Part shown: piece after piece, positions 49,819-59,589 of the stretch
How the letters are laid out: every line of letters starts with the position of its first letter
How positions within the stretch are numbered: the first letter of the stretch is position 1
NCBI GenBank assembly: GCA_025964575.1
Contig: JAOPYO010000017.1
Span: 1-64,000 of the forward strand
DNA from: Actinomycetes bacterium
GTDB taxonomy: Bacteria > Actinomycetota > Actinomycetes > Streptosporangiales > Streptosporangiaceae
DNA: 64,000 bases
Direction of reading: 5' to 3'
The notes under the pieces: generated by a model
What the model saw: only the letters and a program-made list of their open reading frames with translations
Database searches by the model: none
What the model was told of the DNA's origin: nothing
Made by a program: the position numbers and the translations under genes

Positions 49819-50271
49819 TCAGCTGGTCAGCGAGACGCTCTGGACTTTCGGCGTCCCTCGTCGCAGCAGCGGGATGAGCACGGCGGCCACCGCGATGTGG
49901 ATCAGCGACAGCATGGTCTTCGTACCAGAGGTGGCAGATACGGCGACGATCGGCACAAAGGACAGCAGCAGTACCGCGACGGCGAGCACGCTCCAGATTG
50001 TTCTGGCCAGGCGGGTGTAGTGCTCCAGCACGGCGAGGACACCCCAACCGAGTAGGGAGACGACGAGCGTGAAACCGATGACGAGCGGCAGGCTGATGAC
50101 CTGGGATCCCGATCCGTTGTGCTGGTCGACTCGGAGGTTGGTGCCCAGCGCGTGGGCGACGAGCCAGAGCAGGCTGGTCGCCAGCACCGCGCCGCCGACC
50201 GCGACGGCTCTGACGCGGCGACGCGCAGCGCTGGATGTGGTCGGCCGGGCTGTCTGGTTGATCGTGGTCAT
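49819..50271 (-). CDS. DUF6069-like four-TM membrane protein
   Basis: Four hydrophobic segments; RAVAVGGAVLATSLLWLVAHALGTNLRV...LIHIAVAAVLIPLLRR. Confidence 0.7.
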   Translation of the reverse strand: MTTINQTARPTTSSAARRRVRAVAVGGAVLATSLLWLVAHALGTNLRVDQHNGSGSQVISLPLVIGFTLVVSLLGWGVLAVLEHYTRLARTIWSVLAVAVLLLSFVPIVAVSATSGTKTMLSLIHIAVAAVLIPLLRRGTPKVQSVSLTS

Positions 50272-50388
50272 GGCAGTTCTCTCTCTTCGCGATGAGGGCA
50301 GGTCGATGCGTCAGCCGCCGAAGACGGCTTCATCTGGCGGGCAGCCGGGGAGGTACTGGCCGCGCGGGAGTCGCGGGGACTTTGAGCC

Positions 50389-51312
50389 TCAGGGAATGAC
50401 GATGATCTTGCCGTGGGTCTGGCCGGCCTCGCTCTTGCGGTGGACGAGCTCGAGGTCCCGCAGCGGATGGGATTCGGTGACATCAACGGAAAGCGCTCCG
50501 GCGTCGATGAGCTCGACGATCTCGGTCAGTTGCTCGACATCGTTGCGAGCGACAAAGCGGATGGCCGCGACATCCGCGTCGGCGGGCGGCTCGACCGGCG
50601 TCGTGATCGAGACGATGACTCCGCCCGGCTGGACGAGGGATGCCAGGTCCGCAGCCGCTTCGGGCGTGACCGCGACAAGGTTGATGACGGCGTCGACCTG
50701 GCCGTCGAGCGCCTCCGTGACGGGCGTGAGGGTGTAGTCGACTATCTGGTCGGCGCCGTACCGGCGGACCGCCTCGGCGCTGCGACCGCTGGCCGTGGCG
50801 ACCACGTGCGCTCCTGCGTGCTTGGCGAGTTGAACGGTGAAGATACCCACGCCCCCACCGGCGCCGTTCACCAGGACACTCTGTCCCGCGCCGACGTTGG
50901 CATGCTCGAACAGCGCCTGCCAGGCGGTGAGCGCGACGACCGGGATGGCGGCGGCATCGGTCAGCGCGATGGTGGTAGGCGCCGTGACCAGTACGCCGGT
51001 TGACGCGGCGACGTACTCCGCCGAGGCCCCGCCCCTGTCAAGGCGGCCTATCACGCGGTCGCCGACGGCGAACGAGTCGACGTCCTGCCCGACCTCAGCG
51101 ATCACGCCGGAGACATCGGCGCCGGGAACGTACGGCAGATCCACCGGCAGCACGGCCTGCATGAACCCGGATCGGAACCCGACATCGGAGGGGTTGTACG
51201 AGGCCGCGGCGACCTGGATCAGAACCTCGCCCGGCCCGGGCGCAGGCTGCGGCACCTCCTCGTAACGAATGACGGAGGCATCGCCGAACTCGTGGATACG
51301 TGCAGCCTTCAC
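50389..51312 (-). CDS. NADP-dependent quinone oxidoreductase (zinc-less MDR)
   Basis: MKAARIHEFGDASVIRYEEVPQPAPGPGEVLIQVAAASYNPSD, GAGGGVGIFTVQLAKHAGAHVVATAS. Confidence 0.95.
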   Translation of the reverse strand: MKAARIHEFGDASVIRYEEVPQPAPGPGEVLIQVAAASYNPSDVGFRSGFMQAVLPVDLPYVPGADVSGVIAEVGQDVDSFAVGDRVIGRLDRGGASAEYVAASTGVLVTAPTTIALTDAAAIPVVALTAWQALFEHANVGAGQSVLVNGAGGGVGIFTVQLAKHAGAHVVATASGRSAEAVRRYGADQIVDYTLTPVTEALDGQVDAVINLVAVTPEAAADLASLVQPGGVIVSITTPVEPPADADVAAIRFVARNDVEQLTEIVELIDAGALSVDVTESHPLRDLELVHRKSEAGQTHGKIIVIP

Positions 51313-51457
51313 AAAGGCTCCTTCATATGGGGTGAGAAGTGCTGATCACCTCGCCTGTGCCGACCGTACGGTGACCGACAACGACATCCAATGCGCTGGG
51401 ATCTCTGATTCATATGCGATCGTCTCTGCCTTCGACTACGAGCGATACGATCACCTC

Positions 51458-52396
51458 ATGGACGTGCTCAGCGATGTGATCGCCGTCATGCGCACCGGGG
51501 AACCCCGTTCAGCACGCGTCCAATGGCACGCCCCCTGGGGGCAGCGCTTCATGCCGGTCCAAGGGGCGGCCGGCTTTCAGGTGATTCTCCAGGGATCCTG
51601 CTGGCTGATCCCCGCGGACGGCCGGCCCGTTGCCCTGGGCGTCGGCGACGTGGTGTTCCTCCCCCACGGCCGCGGGCACGCGCTGGCCGACAGCCTGTCC
51701 ACCCCGCTGGCCGAACCCGCGTGTGACCCGCAGAACGACTCTCGATTCGAGCAGCGCTACAACTCCCCGCCCGTCGGCCTGGTACGGCAGGACGGCGCCG
51801 CCACGGTGACACTCTGCGGCGCCTACCAACTCGACCCGGCCCGAGCGCATCCGCTGCTCAGCGACCTTCCCGAGATCATTCACCTGCCGGCCAGCCCGGG
51901 GCACCGCCCCGAGCTACGCGCCGCCGTGGATCTCCTGGGCGGTGAACTCGTCAGCCCCCGGCCCGCGGATGCGGTCATGCGCGCCCTGCTCGACATGCTC
52001 CTGCTCTACATCCTGCGCGCCTGGTTCGCCGACCAGCCCGACCGTGGCCCGGCCACCGGCTGGACCGCGGCGCTCAACGACCCAGCGATCAGCGCTGCAC
52101 TGCACAGCGTCCACCGCGACCCGTCGCACCCGTGGACCGTCGAGACCCTCGGCGCCCAAGCGGGACTGTCCCGGGCCGCGTTCTCCCGGCGGTTCACCGC
52201 GCTCGTCGGCCAGCCGCCACTCACCTACCTCACCTGGTGGCGGATGACCACCGCCGCACGCCTTCTTTTCGATTCCGACGCCCCCCTCAGCACGATCGCC
52301 CAGCAGATCGGCTACACCTCTGAGTTCGCGTTCGCCACCGCCTTCAAACGCCAATACGGGACCGCCCCCGGGAAATACCGAAACCAGACCCGCTGA
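51458..52396 (+). CDS. AraC-family regulator with cupin sensor domain
   Basis: AAGFQVILQGSCWLIPADGRPVALGVGDVVFLPHGRGHALAD; C-terminal AQAGLSRAAFSRRFTALVGQPPLTYLTWWRMTTAARLL...YTSEFAFATAFKRQYGTAPGKYR. Confidence 0.93.
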   Translation: MDVLSDVIAVMRTGEPRSARVQWHAPWGQRFMPVQGAAGFQVILQGSCWLIPADGRPVALGVGDVVFLPHGRGHALADSLSTPLAEPACDPQNDSRFEQRYNSPPVGLVRQDGAATVTLCGAYQLDPARAHPLLSDLPEIIHLPASPGHRPELRAAVDLLGGELVSPRPADAVMRALLDMLLLYILRAWFADQPDRGPATGWTAALNDPAISAALHSVHRDPSHPWTVETLGAQAGLSRAAFSRRFTALVGQPPLTYLTWWRMTTAARLLFDSDAPLSTIAQQIGYTSEFAFATAFKRQYGTAPGKYRNQTR

Positions 52397-52492
52397 CGGC
52401 ACCACAGCAGGCGGTCATCCCTGTGCGGCGACGAGCCCCGGCGACGCGCTGAAGCCGGCAAGGTGATTCCCCCGCCGGATGATGCAGACGCC

Positions 52493-52714
52493 TCAACCAA
52501 TCGTGCGCCGAGGAACGTGGCTGTAGTCCTGGCCGTCAATCCTGCGGATGCCGTCCGCCATCACCCGCCCGCTGCGCACCTTCCAGGCCTCACCCTCCAA
52601 CTCCACCCAAGCGATGTGGGCACCCCATGCCCCGTCCGGCATGTGCTCCCAAGCGAGCAGGTAGGCCGGACCATCGGCGAGGTTCGCATGGACGATCGGT
52701 GGTACGCGAGACAT
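52493..52714 (-). CDS. Small hypothetical protein
   Basis: MSRVPPIVHANLADGPAYLLAWEHMPDGAWGAHIAWVELEGEAWKVRSGRVMADGIRRIDGQDYSHVPRR. Confidence 0.6.
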   Translation of the reverse strand: MSRVPPIVHANLADGPAYLLAWEHMPDGAWGAHIAWVELEGEAWKVRSGRVMADGIRRIDGQDYSHVPRRTIG

Positions 52715-52878
52715 AGGACAGTTGTACCCACCCAACCCGCAGCATATCGAACACATATTCGATCACGGACGGAGGGCGCTGAGAAGGATTTCCGCCTCTG
52801 CGGCCATTGCGGGGAGCGCGCCGGCCGGGTCGTCAGACCGGGCGAGGAGCATACCCGCCTCGGCGCACCGAAGATCAT

Positions 52879-53100
52879 ATGAGAGCGGACGGTCAGGTGC
52901 CCGCCGACGACCCGGTGTTCTTCGAAAACCTGGCCGTCCTCGTGGCCGCAGGCGGTTGGCGCGGGTTGGTGGTTCCGCCGGGACCGCGAGACACGGTGAT
53001 ACCGCTCGTCGCGGCGACCGACGTGGCCCGGGTGGCGGCGAACCTCCTCCTCGACCCAAGCCATGGGGACACGCCGCCGGCGTTGAGCGAGAACGGGTGG
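52879..53100 (+). pseudogene. NmrA/NAD(P)H-binding protein fragment
   Basis: FFENLAVLVAAGGWRGLVVPPGPRDTVIPLVAATDVARVAANLLLDPSHGDTP, then runs into the 3' end of uppP. Confidence 0.4.
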
Positions 53101-54003
53101 TCAGGTCAGGCTGAGATAGGCGGCGCTGGCCAGGCCCGCGAGGGTGCAGTAGACAGCGAACGGGATGAGGGTGCGGGTTTCGAAGTAGCGGACCAGGAAG
53201 CGCACGGCCAGGTAGGCGCCGATGCCGGAGACGAGGCTGCCGACCAGGACTTGGCCGCGGATGCCGGCGCCGAGCGGCCCGGTGAGGTCGGGGATCTTCA
53301 GGAGCCCGGCGGCGAGGATGACCGGGGTGGCCAGAAGGAAGGAAAAGCGGGCGGCGTCTTCGTGGGACAGGCCGCGGGTGAGGCCGGCGACCATGGTGAC
53401 GCCAGAGCGGCTGATGCCGGGGAGCAGGGCGAGGATCTCGGCGGCGCCGATGAGGATGCCTTCGCCCCAGCCGAGCTTGGCGAGCCGCCGGTCGGAGGCG
53501 ACGTCCGGGGTCAGCTGTTCGCCGTCCACGACGGCGTCCCGAACGGGGGCGCGCCGGCGCAGCAGCTCTCCGGCGTACAGAACGACGCCGTTGGCGGCCA
53601 GGAACAGCGCGGCCGGGATGGGTTTGCCGAGGACCGTACGGAAGGTGTGTTCCAGCAGCAACCCCGTGATGCCGACCGGGATGGTGGCGACGATCAGTAG
53701 CCAGGCCAATTTCTGGTCCGGGGTCTGGATGCGGCGGTCCCGGATCGAGGTGAAGAACCCGCCGATGATGCGTACCCATTCCTTCCGGAAGAAGATCAGC
53801 AGGGCGATGGCGGTGGCGACGTGCAGGCCGACGATGAACGCCAGGTACGGGGATTCCTTGGCGGAGACGTTCAGATCCTGGGCCCAGCGACCCCCGATCA
53901 GCGCCGGGATGATGACACTGTGGCCCAGGCTGGAGACCGGGAACAGCTCGGTCACGCCTTGGAACAGGCCGACGACGATCGCCTCGGGATAGGTCAGGGA
54001 CAT
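53101..54003 (-). CDS. uppP: Undecaprenyl-diphosphate phosphatase (BacA/UppP)
   Basis: GLFQGVTELFPVSSLGHSVIIP; LLPGISRSGVTMVAGL. Confidence 0.95.
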   Translation of the reverse strand: MSLTYPEAIVVGLFQGVTELFPVSSLGHSVIIPALIGGRWAQDLNVSAKESPYLAFIVGLHVATAIALLIFFRKEWVRIIGGFFTSIRDRRIQTPDQKLAWLLIVATIPVGITGLLLEHTFRTVLGKPIPAALFLAANGVVLYAGELLRRRAPVRDAVVDGEQLTPDVASDRRLAKLGWGEGILIGAAEILALLPGISRSGVTMVAGLTRGLSHEDAARFSFLLATPVILAAGLLKIPDLTGPLGAGIRGQVLVGSLVSGIGAYLAVRFLVRYFETRTLIPFAVYCTLAGLASAAYLSLT

Positions 54004-54163
54004 CAGCGGCCTTCCATGTTCTGAGGGGTCAGGTCAGGATTTCAGCGCGGGATGCCAACGGCATCGCGGGTGGCGTCGACGCCGGATCGCCTCCTCAGGC
54101 GCGGCGCCTACTGGGCACGCGGGCAATCAGATCGCCTGTTGCTCGCCACGACCACCCCGGCCG

Positions 54164-54880
54164 TCATCGGGGGTCCCCTTCTTCGCCCATCCGGTGCTGT
54201 GCACCGGGTTGCGCGGGCCGGCTGCGGGCACGGTACAGCTCAAGCGCGATCGGGATCACGGAGACGATGACGATCAGCGCGATGATCGGCAGCAGGTAGG
54301 TGTCGATGCCGGGGATGGTAGAACCGAGCGCATAGCCGGCCAGGGTGACCCCGATCGACCACAGGAGCCCGCCGCCGACCTGCCAGAGCGTGAAGGTGCG
54401 GACCGGGACGTCCAGGGCGCCGGCCATCGGGTTGAGCACGGTGCGGACGACGGGGATGAACCGGGCGAGCACGATGGCCTTGCCGTGGCCGTACTGGGCC
54501 AGCAACTCCTCGGCCCTGGCCGCGCCGCGCCGCAGATGGGGGTTGCGGCTGCGGGCCAGCAACCGGCGTCCGCCCTTGCGCCCGATCCAGAAGCCGGTCT
54601 GGGCGCCGAGAAGGGCACCCGCCACAGCGGCCAGCAGCACCAGCGGCAGCGACAGGTGGACCTGATTGGTGGCCGAGGTGGTGCACAGCAGGCCGGCGGT
54701 GAACAGCAGCGAGTCCCCGGGCAGGAAAAACCCGATCAGCAGGCCGGTCTCGGCGAACAGCACCAGGAACACCCCCAGCGTGCCCAGGCTGGTCAGCAGC
54801 GACGTCGCGTCGAGGGGGTTGAGCGCTCCCAACCCGGTGTGCGTCGCCGCAGCGTGCAGGCCAGCAGCCGTTACCAGCAT
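54164..54880 (-). CDS. DedA-family membrane protein
   Basis: LFAETGLLIGFFLPGDSLLFTAGLL, GAQTGFWIGRKGGRRL, ARFIPVVRTVLNPMAGAL. Confidence 0.93.
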   Translation of the reverse strand: MLVTAAGLHAAATHTGLGALNPLDATSLLTSLGTLGVFLVLFAETGLLIGFFLPGDSLLFTAGLLCTTSATNQVHLSLPLVLLAAVAGALLGAQTGFWIGRKGGRRLLARSRNPHLRRGAARAEELLAQYGHGKAIVLARFIPVVRTVLNPMAGALDVPVRTFTLWQVGGGLLWSIGVTLAGYALGSTIPGIDTYLLPIIALIVIVSVIPIALELYRARSRPAQPGAQHRMGEEGDPR

Positions 54881-54997
54881 GATGTCCCCTTTCGAAAAGT
54901 CCGGTTCCGTGCAGTCCGGCTGGACCGGAGCACTGGCAGAGGCACCGCCGGCGGCGACATACGGTGGCATGGCACACTGGGCCGACAGGCTCAACTT

Positions 54998-55029
54998 CTA
55001 CAGGTAGTAAAAGTTTTACAACACTGTAG
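54998..55029. promoter_or_regulatory. Nested palindromic operator, probable BlaI box
   Basis: CTACAGgtaGTAAAAgTTTTACaacaCTGTAG between divergent dedA and blaI. Confidence 0.65.
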
Positions 55030-55032
55030 ACG

Positions 55033-55470
55033 ATGAGAAACGGCGAAAGGTTCGCTGAGGTGGAGTCACAAGCCGACCGAGCACCAGTCGCGGCTTCGGG
55101 CGGCCGGCGGGCCGCCGGCGCCTTGGCGGCCGAGGTGTTGTCGGTGCTGCAGAGCGCGGAACGAGCGCTGACGCCCGGTGAGGTCACCGAACGGTTGGGC
55201 GGTGACCTGGCGTATTCGACGGTGGTGACGACGTTGTCGCGGCTGCACGCCAAGGGCACGCTGACGCGCACCCGCCGAAGCCGGGCGTACGCCTACGCTC
55301 CGGTAGCGGACGCGGCCGGGATGGCCGCGCGGCGGATGCGGCAGGTGCTGGAAGGAGAACCCGACCGGGATGCTGTCCTGACCCGGTTCGTCGGCGAGCT
55401 GGCGCCGCGTGACGAGGCGCTGTTCCGCCGGCTCTTCGGCGACCCGAACGACCCGAACGACCAGGAGTAG
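55033..55470 (+). CDS. BlaI/MecI-family repressor (second copy)
   Basis: LAAEVLSVLQSAERALTPGEVTERLGGDLAYSTVVTTLSRLHAKGTLTRTRRSRAYAYAP. Confidence 0.92.
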   Translation: MRNGERFAEVESQADRAPVAASGGRRAAGALAAEVLSVLQSAERALTPGEVTERLGGDLAYSTVVTTLSRLHAKGTLTRTRRSRAYAYAPVADAAGMAARRMRQVLEGEPDRDAVLTRFVGELAPRDEALFRRLFGDPNDPNDQE

Positions 55471-55478
55471 GGGAAACC

Positions 55479-56444
55479 GTGCATCTGGCCGTCTATCTAC
55501 CGTTGCTGGTCCCGCTGGCAGCCGCTCTGTCCGCAGGGCGGCTGGCAGGCCGGCTCGATCCGCGCCTGGCCACCTGGCTACTGACCTGCTCCGCGGTACT
55601 GCTGGCCGCGGCCACCGCCACCGTGCTGTCGCTGCTGGTGGTGGCCGGACTGGTCCAGATCCCGCTGATCGCTGGGTTCGGCAAGTTGTCGCTGCAGGTC
55701 CTGCGGCGTGACGACCCGCCCTCGACAGCCGTGGCGCTGGTGGCGGCCATCGCCCTGTGCGTCGCCGTCGCGGCGGCGGTCCGGATGGCCTGGCGGCGCG
55801 TGCGAGCGCTGCTGGTGGCGGCGGGGCAGGCGCGTTGCCTACCCGGCACCGGCGAACTGGTGATCATAGACGATGACACGGTCGCCGAGGCGTTCACCGT
55901 GCCGGGACGGCCCGGGCGCATTGTGGTGTCGACCGGCATGCTCGCCGCCCTGCACGAGGGCGAGCGTGCAGTGCTGCTCGCCCATGAACGCGCCCACCTG
56001 CGCTCGCACCACCACTGGTTCACCGCCGCCACGCAATTGGCCGCCGCCACCAACCCGCTGTTGCGGCCGCTGGCCCGAGCCGTCACCTTCACCATCGAAC
56101 GCTGGGCCGATGAGGCCGCGGCCAGTGCCTGCGGTGACCGGCGCCTGGTAGCCCGTACCATCGCACGGGCGGCGATGGCCAAAGCGAGCGCGGCCCGCTC
56201 TGCCGTCGCAGCGGCAGAGCGGGCCGCGGGCCTCGCGCTCGGCGTGACCGGCCATCCATCCGAAATCGCCGATCTATCCGACGCCGGACCGGTACCGCGG
56301 CGCGTCGCCGCGCTGCTCGCCGCACCTCCGCAGCGCCGCCTGACCCTGGTGATCGGTGTCGCCATTGTGCTTGCCGCCACCGGTATGTGCACCCTGGATG
56401 CCCTGCGCGACCTGCACGATCTCCTGGAAACGGCCAGCGTGTGA
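55479..56444 (+). CDS. M56-family (BlaR1-like) metallopeptidase (second copy)
   Basis: IVVSTGMLAALHEGERAVLLAHERAHLRSHHHWF. Confidence 0.9.
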   Translation: MHLAVYLPLLVPLAAALSAGRLAGRLDPRLATWLLTCSAVLLAAATATVLSLLVVAGLVQIPLIAGFGKLSLQVLRRDDPPSTAVALVAAIALCVAVAAAVRMAWRRVRALLVAAGQARCLPGTGELVIIDDDTVAEAFTVPGRPGRIVVSTGMLAALHEGERAVLLAHERAHLRSHHHWFTAATQLAAATNPLLRPLARAVTFTIERWADEAAASACGDRRLVARTIARAAMAKASAARSAVAAAERAAGLALGVTGHPSEIADLSDAGPVPRRVAALLAAPPQRRLTLVIGVAIVLAATGMCTLDALRDLHDLLETASV

Positions 56445-57752
56445 CCTCGTAGCGCCGGTGGTCCGCCTGGTCAGGCCGAGCAGCGCGGCTCCGGCCACCA
56501 GCATGAACGTGCAGGACACCGGGGTCACGGGGAGCATCAGCAGGTGTCCGGTCCGCCCGGCCAGCGCCCCGCCGAACCCGACGACCGAGAAGCCGAGGAT
56601 CGCGATCAGGCAGAGCATCATCCCGGCCACCGAACGGCCCGGGCCGTACGCCTGCCCGCCGGGAGCGCGGTGCCGGTCCGCGCGGCGGAACACCGTGACG
56701 AGACCTCCGGTGACCAGCGCGAGCAGGCTGAGCCAGACCGGGCGCAGAAGCCACCACGCGGCACTGCCCACCGGCGGCTGGACAAGGCCCAGGGCGAGTT
56801 GCCCGGATCCGGCCAGGAACAGCGCGGTGAGATGCCACAGGAACGCCGTCATCGCCAGGCCGTTCGCCTCGATCACCCCGGCCCAGACGCGAGGCCGGGC
56901 CAGCCACCTGGTGACCGGGCCCCTGATGAGCAGTGCCAGCCCGATCAGCCAGACGGCATGGGCGAGCAGCGCCAGGGTCGGTGGCGACATGTTGGAGATC
57001 CGCTCCCCCGGCATTCCCACCATGGAGATCGGGTACGGCCCGTACCCGGTGAGCCCCAGCACCGCGACCAGCCCTCCGCCGATCAGCGCCAGAGCGGCCC
57101 GGCGACCCAGGCGTCCGTCGGCGTAGAAGAAACCGAGCTGGTGCACCGCGAGCCAGACGAGCAGCAGGTTGAGGTAGCCGATCTGGCCGAGCCCTGCCTG
57201 GAACCGGGCCACGTCCACCGCGACGGCTCCCGCGCCCAACCCGGCCGGAACCAACACCCCGTACGCCCGGTGCAGGCTGAGCATGAGAGGCGCGAACGCG
57301 ACCACGGCGAGGTAGACGCCGATGAACCAGAGCGGCTGGGCGACCGTCCGGGTAGCCAGCCGGAGCAGCCCCGCATCCCGGCCGGCCAGCTCCACGGCCA
57401 CCGCGAAGCCCAGCCAGACCACCGCGAAGACCGCTGTGGGGATCAGCAGCCGGGACGCCCGGGCTCGGACGAACTCCCCGTACGACGGTTCACGGCGCAA
57501 CGCGGTGGCATGCGAGAACCCGCCGACGAAGAAGAACAGCGGCATCACCTGGAGCAGCCAGGTCAATGGCTGCAGCCACGGCACGATCGCGAGCAGGTTG
57601 GCGGCGGTGACCTGCCCATCCGGGCCGACGAGGAGCACGGCCATCAGCCAGTGCCCGATGATCACGACCCCCAGCGAGAAGACCCGCAGGAAGTCGACGT
57701 AGCGGTCGCGGCTCGCCGGGGTGCGGGCGGCCAGTTCGGTGGCGCTGTTCAC
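56274..57752 (-). CDS. Acyltransferase-3 family membrane protein
   Basis: SRDRYVDFLRVFSLGVVIIGHWLM; LFFFVGGFSHATALRR; about 10 TM segments; GTG start at 57752. Confidence 0.88.
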   Translation of the reverse strand: MNSATELAARTPASRDRYVDFLRVFSLGVVIIGHWLMAVLLVGPDGQVTAANLLAIVPWLQPLTWLLQVMPLFFFVGGFSHATALRREPSYGEFVRARASRLLIPTAVFAVVWLGFAVAVELAGRDAGLLRLATRTVAQPLWFIGVYLAVVAFAPLMLSLHRAYGVLVPAGLGAGAVAVDVARFQAGLGQIGYLNLLLVWLAVHQLGFFYADGRLGRRAALALIGGGLVAVLGLTGYGPYPISMVGMPGERISNMSPPTLALLAHAVWLIGLALLIRGPVTRWLARPRVWAGVIEANGLAMTAFLWHLTALFLAGSGQLALGLVQPPVGSAAWWLLRPVWLSLLALVTGGLVTVFRRADRHRAPGGQAYGPGRSVAGMMLCLIAILGFSVVGFGGALAGRTGHLLMLPVTPVSCTFMLVAGAALLGLTRRTTGATRSHAGRFQEIVQVAQGIQGAHTGGGKHNGDTDHQGQAALRRCGEQRGDAPRYRSGVG

Positions 57753-57907
57753 CCTGCGATCGTCGCCTGGTGCGGCCCTCAGGGCATGAGTGCGGATACT
57801 CGACCGGACCTGAGTACACACGCTGGGCATTCATCCTCAGATCGGGTATGCGATCGCACAGCGCCGGAATGGCACGGCGAGCGCAACAAAGTGCGCCATG
57901 CAGGCCG

Positions 57908-57949
57908 AAGCCGCCCCTCCCACTGGGTGATAGGTGGGAGGGGCGGCTT
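57908..57949. terminator. Strong hairpin terminator
   Basis: AAGCCGCCCCTCCCAC ... GTGGGAGGGGCGGCTT. Confidence 0.8.
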
Positions 57950-57967
57950 CTGTACGAGCCGGTGGGG

Positions 57968-59437
57968 TCAGGCCGGGATCTCCTGGGCACGGGCCTTCTT
58001 GGGAAGCAGGAAGCCGACCAGGAAGGCCACGACGGTGAGGCCGAGGGCGATCACAGTGACCTGCTCGGTGGCCGCGAGGGCGTTGGTCTTGACGGCGACC
58101 GCGTTGTGGGCTTCGGCGGTGAACCGGTTGAAGAAGACGGTGCCGAGGACTGCGACACCCAGGGCGGCGGCCAGTTGCTGGATCGATTCGAGGGCACCGG
58201 AGGCGGAGCCGACCTCATGGTCCTGGATCTCGCCCATGATGATGTCGAACATCGGCACGAAGATCATGCCCATGCCGATCCCGAACACCAGCAGCGGAGC
58301 GGCCAGGTTCCAGCCGCCCAGCTCGATCCCGGCGGTCTGGAACACCGCGTAGACCCCGGCCATGCCGGCACCCATCAGGCCCAGGCCGATGTGCAGGACT
58401 CTGCGGCCGAGCTGGGGCAGCATCGCGCCGAAGGCGGAACCGACGAACGCGCCGACCGCCCAGGTGGCCATGGCGACGCTGGCGCCGATCGGGCTGTAGC
58501 CCAGGCCCAGCTGCAGCAGGAAGCCCAGAGTGAGGGAGAAACCGATGATCGCGATGAAGAAGACGACGACGAACAGTACGCCGGAGGAGTACGACCTACG
58601 GGCGAACACGCTCAGCTCGACCAGCGGAGTCTTACCGGCGGCCGTACGGCGCAGCTGGTGCCGGACGAAGACCGCGAGAACCGCGACCGAGGAGCCCAGC
58701 ATGGCCAGGATCCAGCCGGGCCAGCCCTGCTCACGGCCCTGCACCAGCGGGTAGACGAGCAGGCCCATCCCGGTGCCGGCGATCAGCATGCCGGCCACGT
58801 CCAGCCCACCAGACCGGTCACCGGCCGAGGTCGGCAGTGCCTTGCCGCCCGCGATCAGAGTGAACGCGCCGAGCGGCAGGTTGATCAGGAAAATCATGCG
58901 CCAGTCGGCGCCGAACAGGTCGGCCTTGATCAGTAGTCCGGCGGTGATCGGACCGAGGATGGTCGCCAGGCCGATGGCCGGGCCGAAGACGCCCCACGCC
59001 TTGGCCTGGTCTTCGCCGGGGAACAGGTCCCGGATCAGGCCGAAGCACTGCGGGATCATCACCGCGCCGAACACCGCCTGCAACATGCGGGCCGCGATCA
59101 GCGTCTCCGGCGACACCGCTACGGCACACGCCACGGAGGCGACGACGAAGCCGGCGGCACCGCCCAGCAGCATCCGCTTGCGCCCGTACATGTCCCCCAG
59201 TCGGCCGCCGGTGAGCAGGCCCACCGCCAGGACCAGGGTGTAGCTCGCAGCGATCCACTGCAGGGTGGCGTAGGAACCACCGAGGTCCTTCCGGATGACG
59301 GGAAGGGCCACGTTGACGATGCTCGCATCGAGCAGGTTCATCAGCGTCGCGGTCAGAATCGCGAAGAGGCCGAGCCAACGCCGGTCCGGTGCTGCGGTCA
59401 GGGCCGCACCGGCAGGTGCGTCGAGAGTTACGGTCAC
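57968..59437 (-). CDS. MFS transporter, DHA2 (EmrB/QacA) family
   Basis: LTATLMNLLDASIVNVALPVIRKDLGGSYATLQWIAASYTL; GGRLGDMYGRKRMLL. Confidence 0.93.
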   Translation of the reverse strand: MTVTLDAPAGAALTAAPDRRWLGLFAILTATLMNLLDASIVNVALPVIRKDLGGSYATLQWIAASYTLVLAVGLLTGGRLGDMYGRKRMLLGGAAGFVVASVACAVAVSPETLIAARMLQAVFGAVMIPQCFGLIRDLFPGEDQAKAWGVFGPAIGLATILGPITAGLLIKADLFGADWRMIFLINLPLGAFTLIAGGKALPTSAGDRSGGLDVAGMLIAGTGMGLLVYPLVQGREQGWPGWILAMLGSSVAVLAVFVRHQLRRTAAGKTPLVELSVFARRSYSSGVLFVVVFFIAIIGFSLTLGFLLQLGLGYSPIGASVAMATWAVGAFVGSAFGAMLPQLGRRVLHIGLGLMGAGMAGVYAVFQTAGIELGGWNLAAPLLVFGIGMGMIFVPMFDIIMGEIQDHEVGSASGALESIQQLAAALGVAVLGTVFFNRFTAEAHNAVAVKTNALAATEQVTVIALGLTVVAFLVGFLLPKKARAQEIPA

Positions 59438-59476
59438 GGGAGATCCTTCCAGAGAAGCCTGGCTCGGAACGAAGCG

Positions 59477-59500
59477 TTCTGTTCCTATAATAACAGAACG
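59477..59500. promoter_or_regulatory. TetR-like palindromic operator upstream of MFS gene
   Basis: GTTCTGTT-cctataat-AACAGAAC, perfect 8-bp arms. Confidence 0.6.
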
Positions 59501-59589
59501 GAACACTTCATTCCACTGTTGCGGGGTGCTTCTTCCGGAGTGCGCTGCGCCATGCGCCACCTGGCCGCATAGCCGGCGGCGGGTGGGAG

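Noticed and set aside
56544-58352. 602-aa plus-strand ORF
   Set aside because: Antisense to the acyltransferase and MFS genes; highly Gln/Arg/Asp-biased shadow frame.
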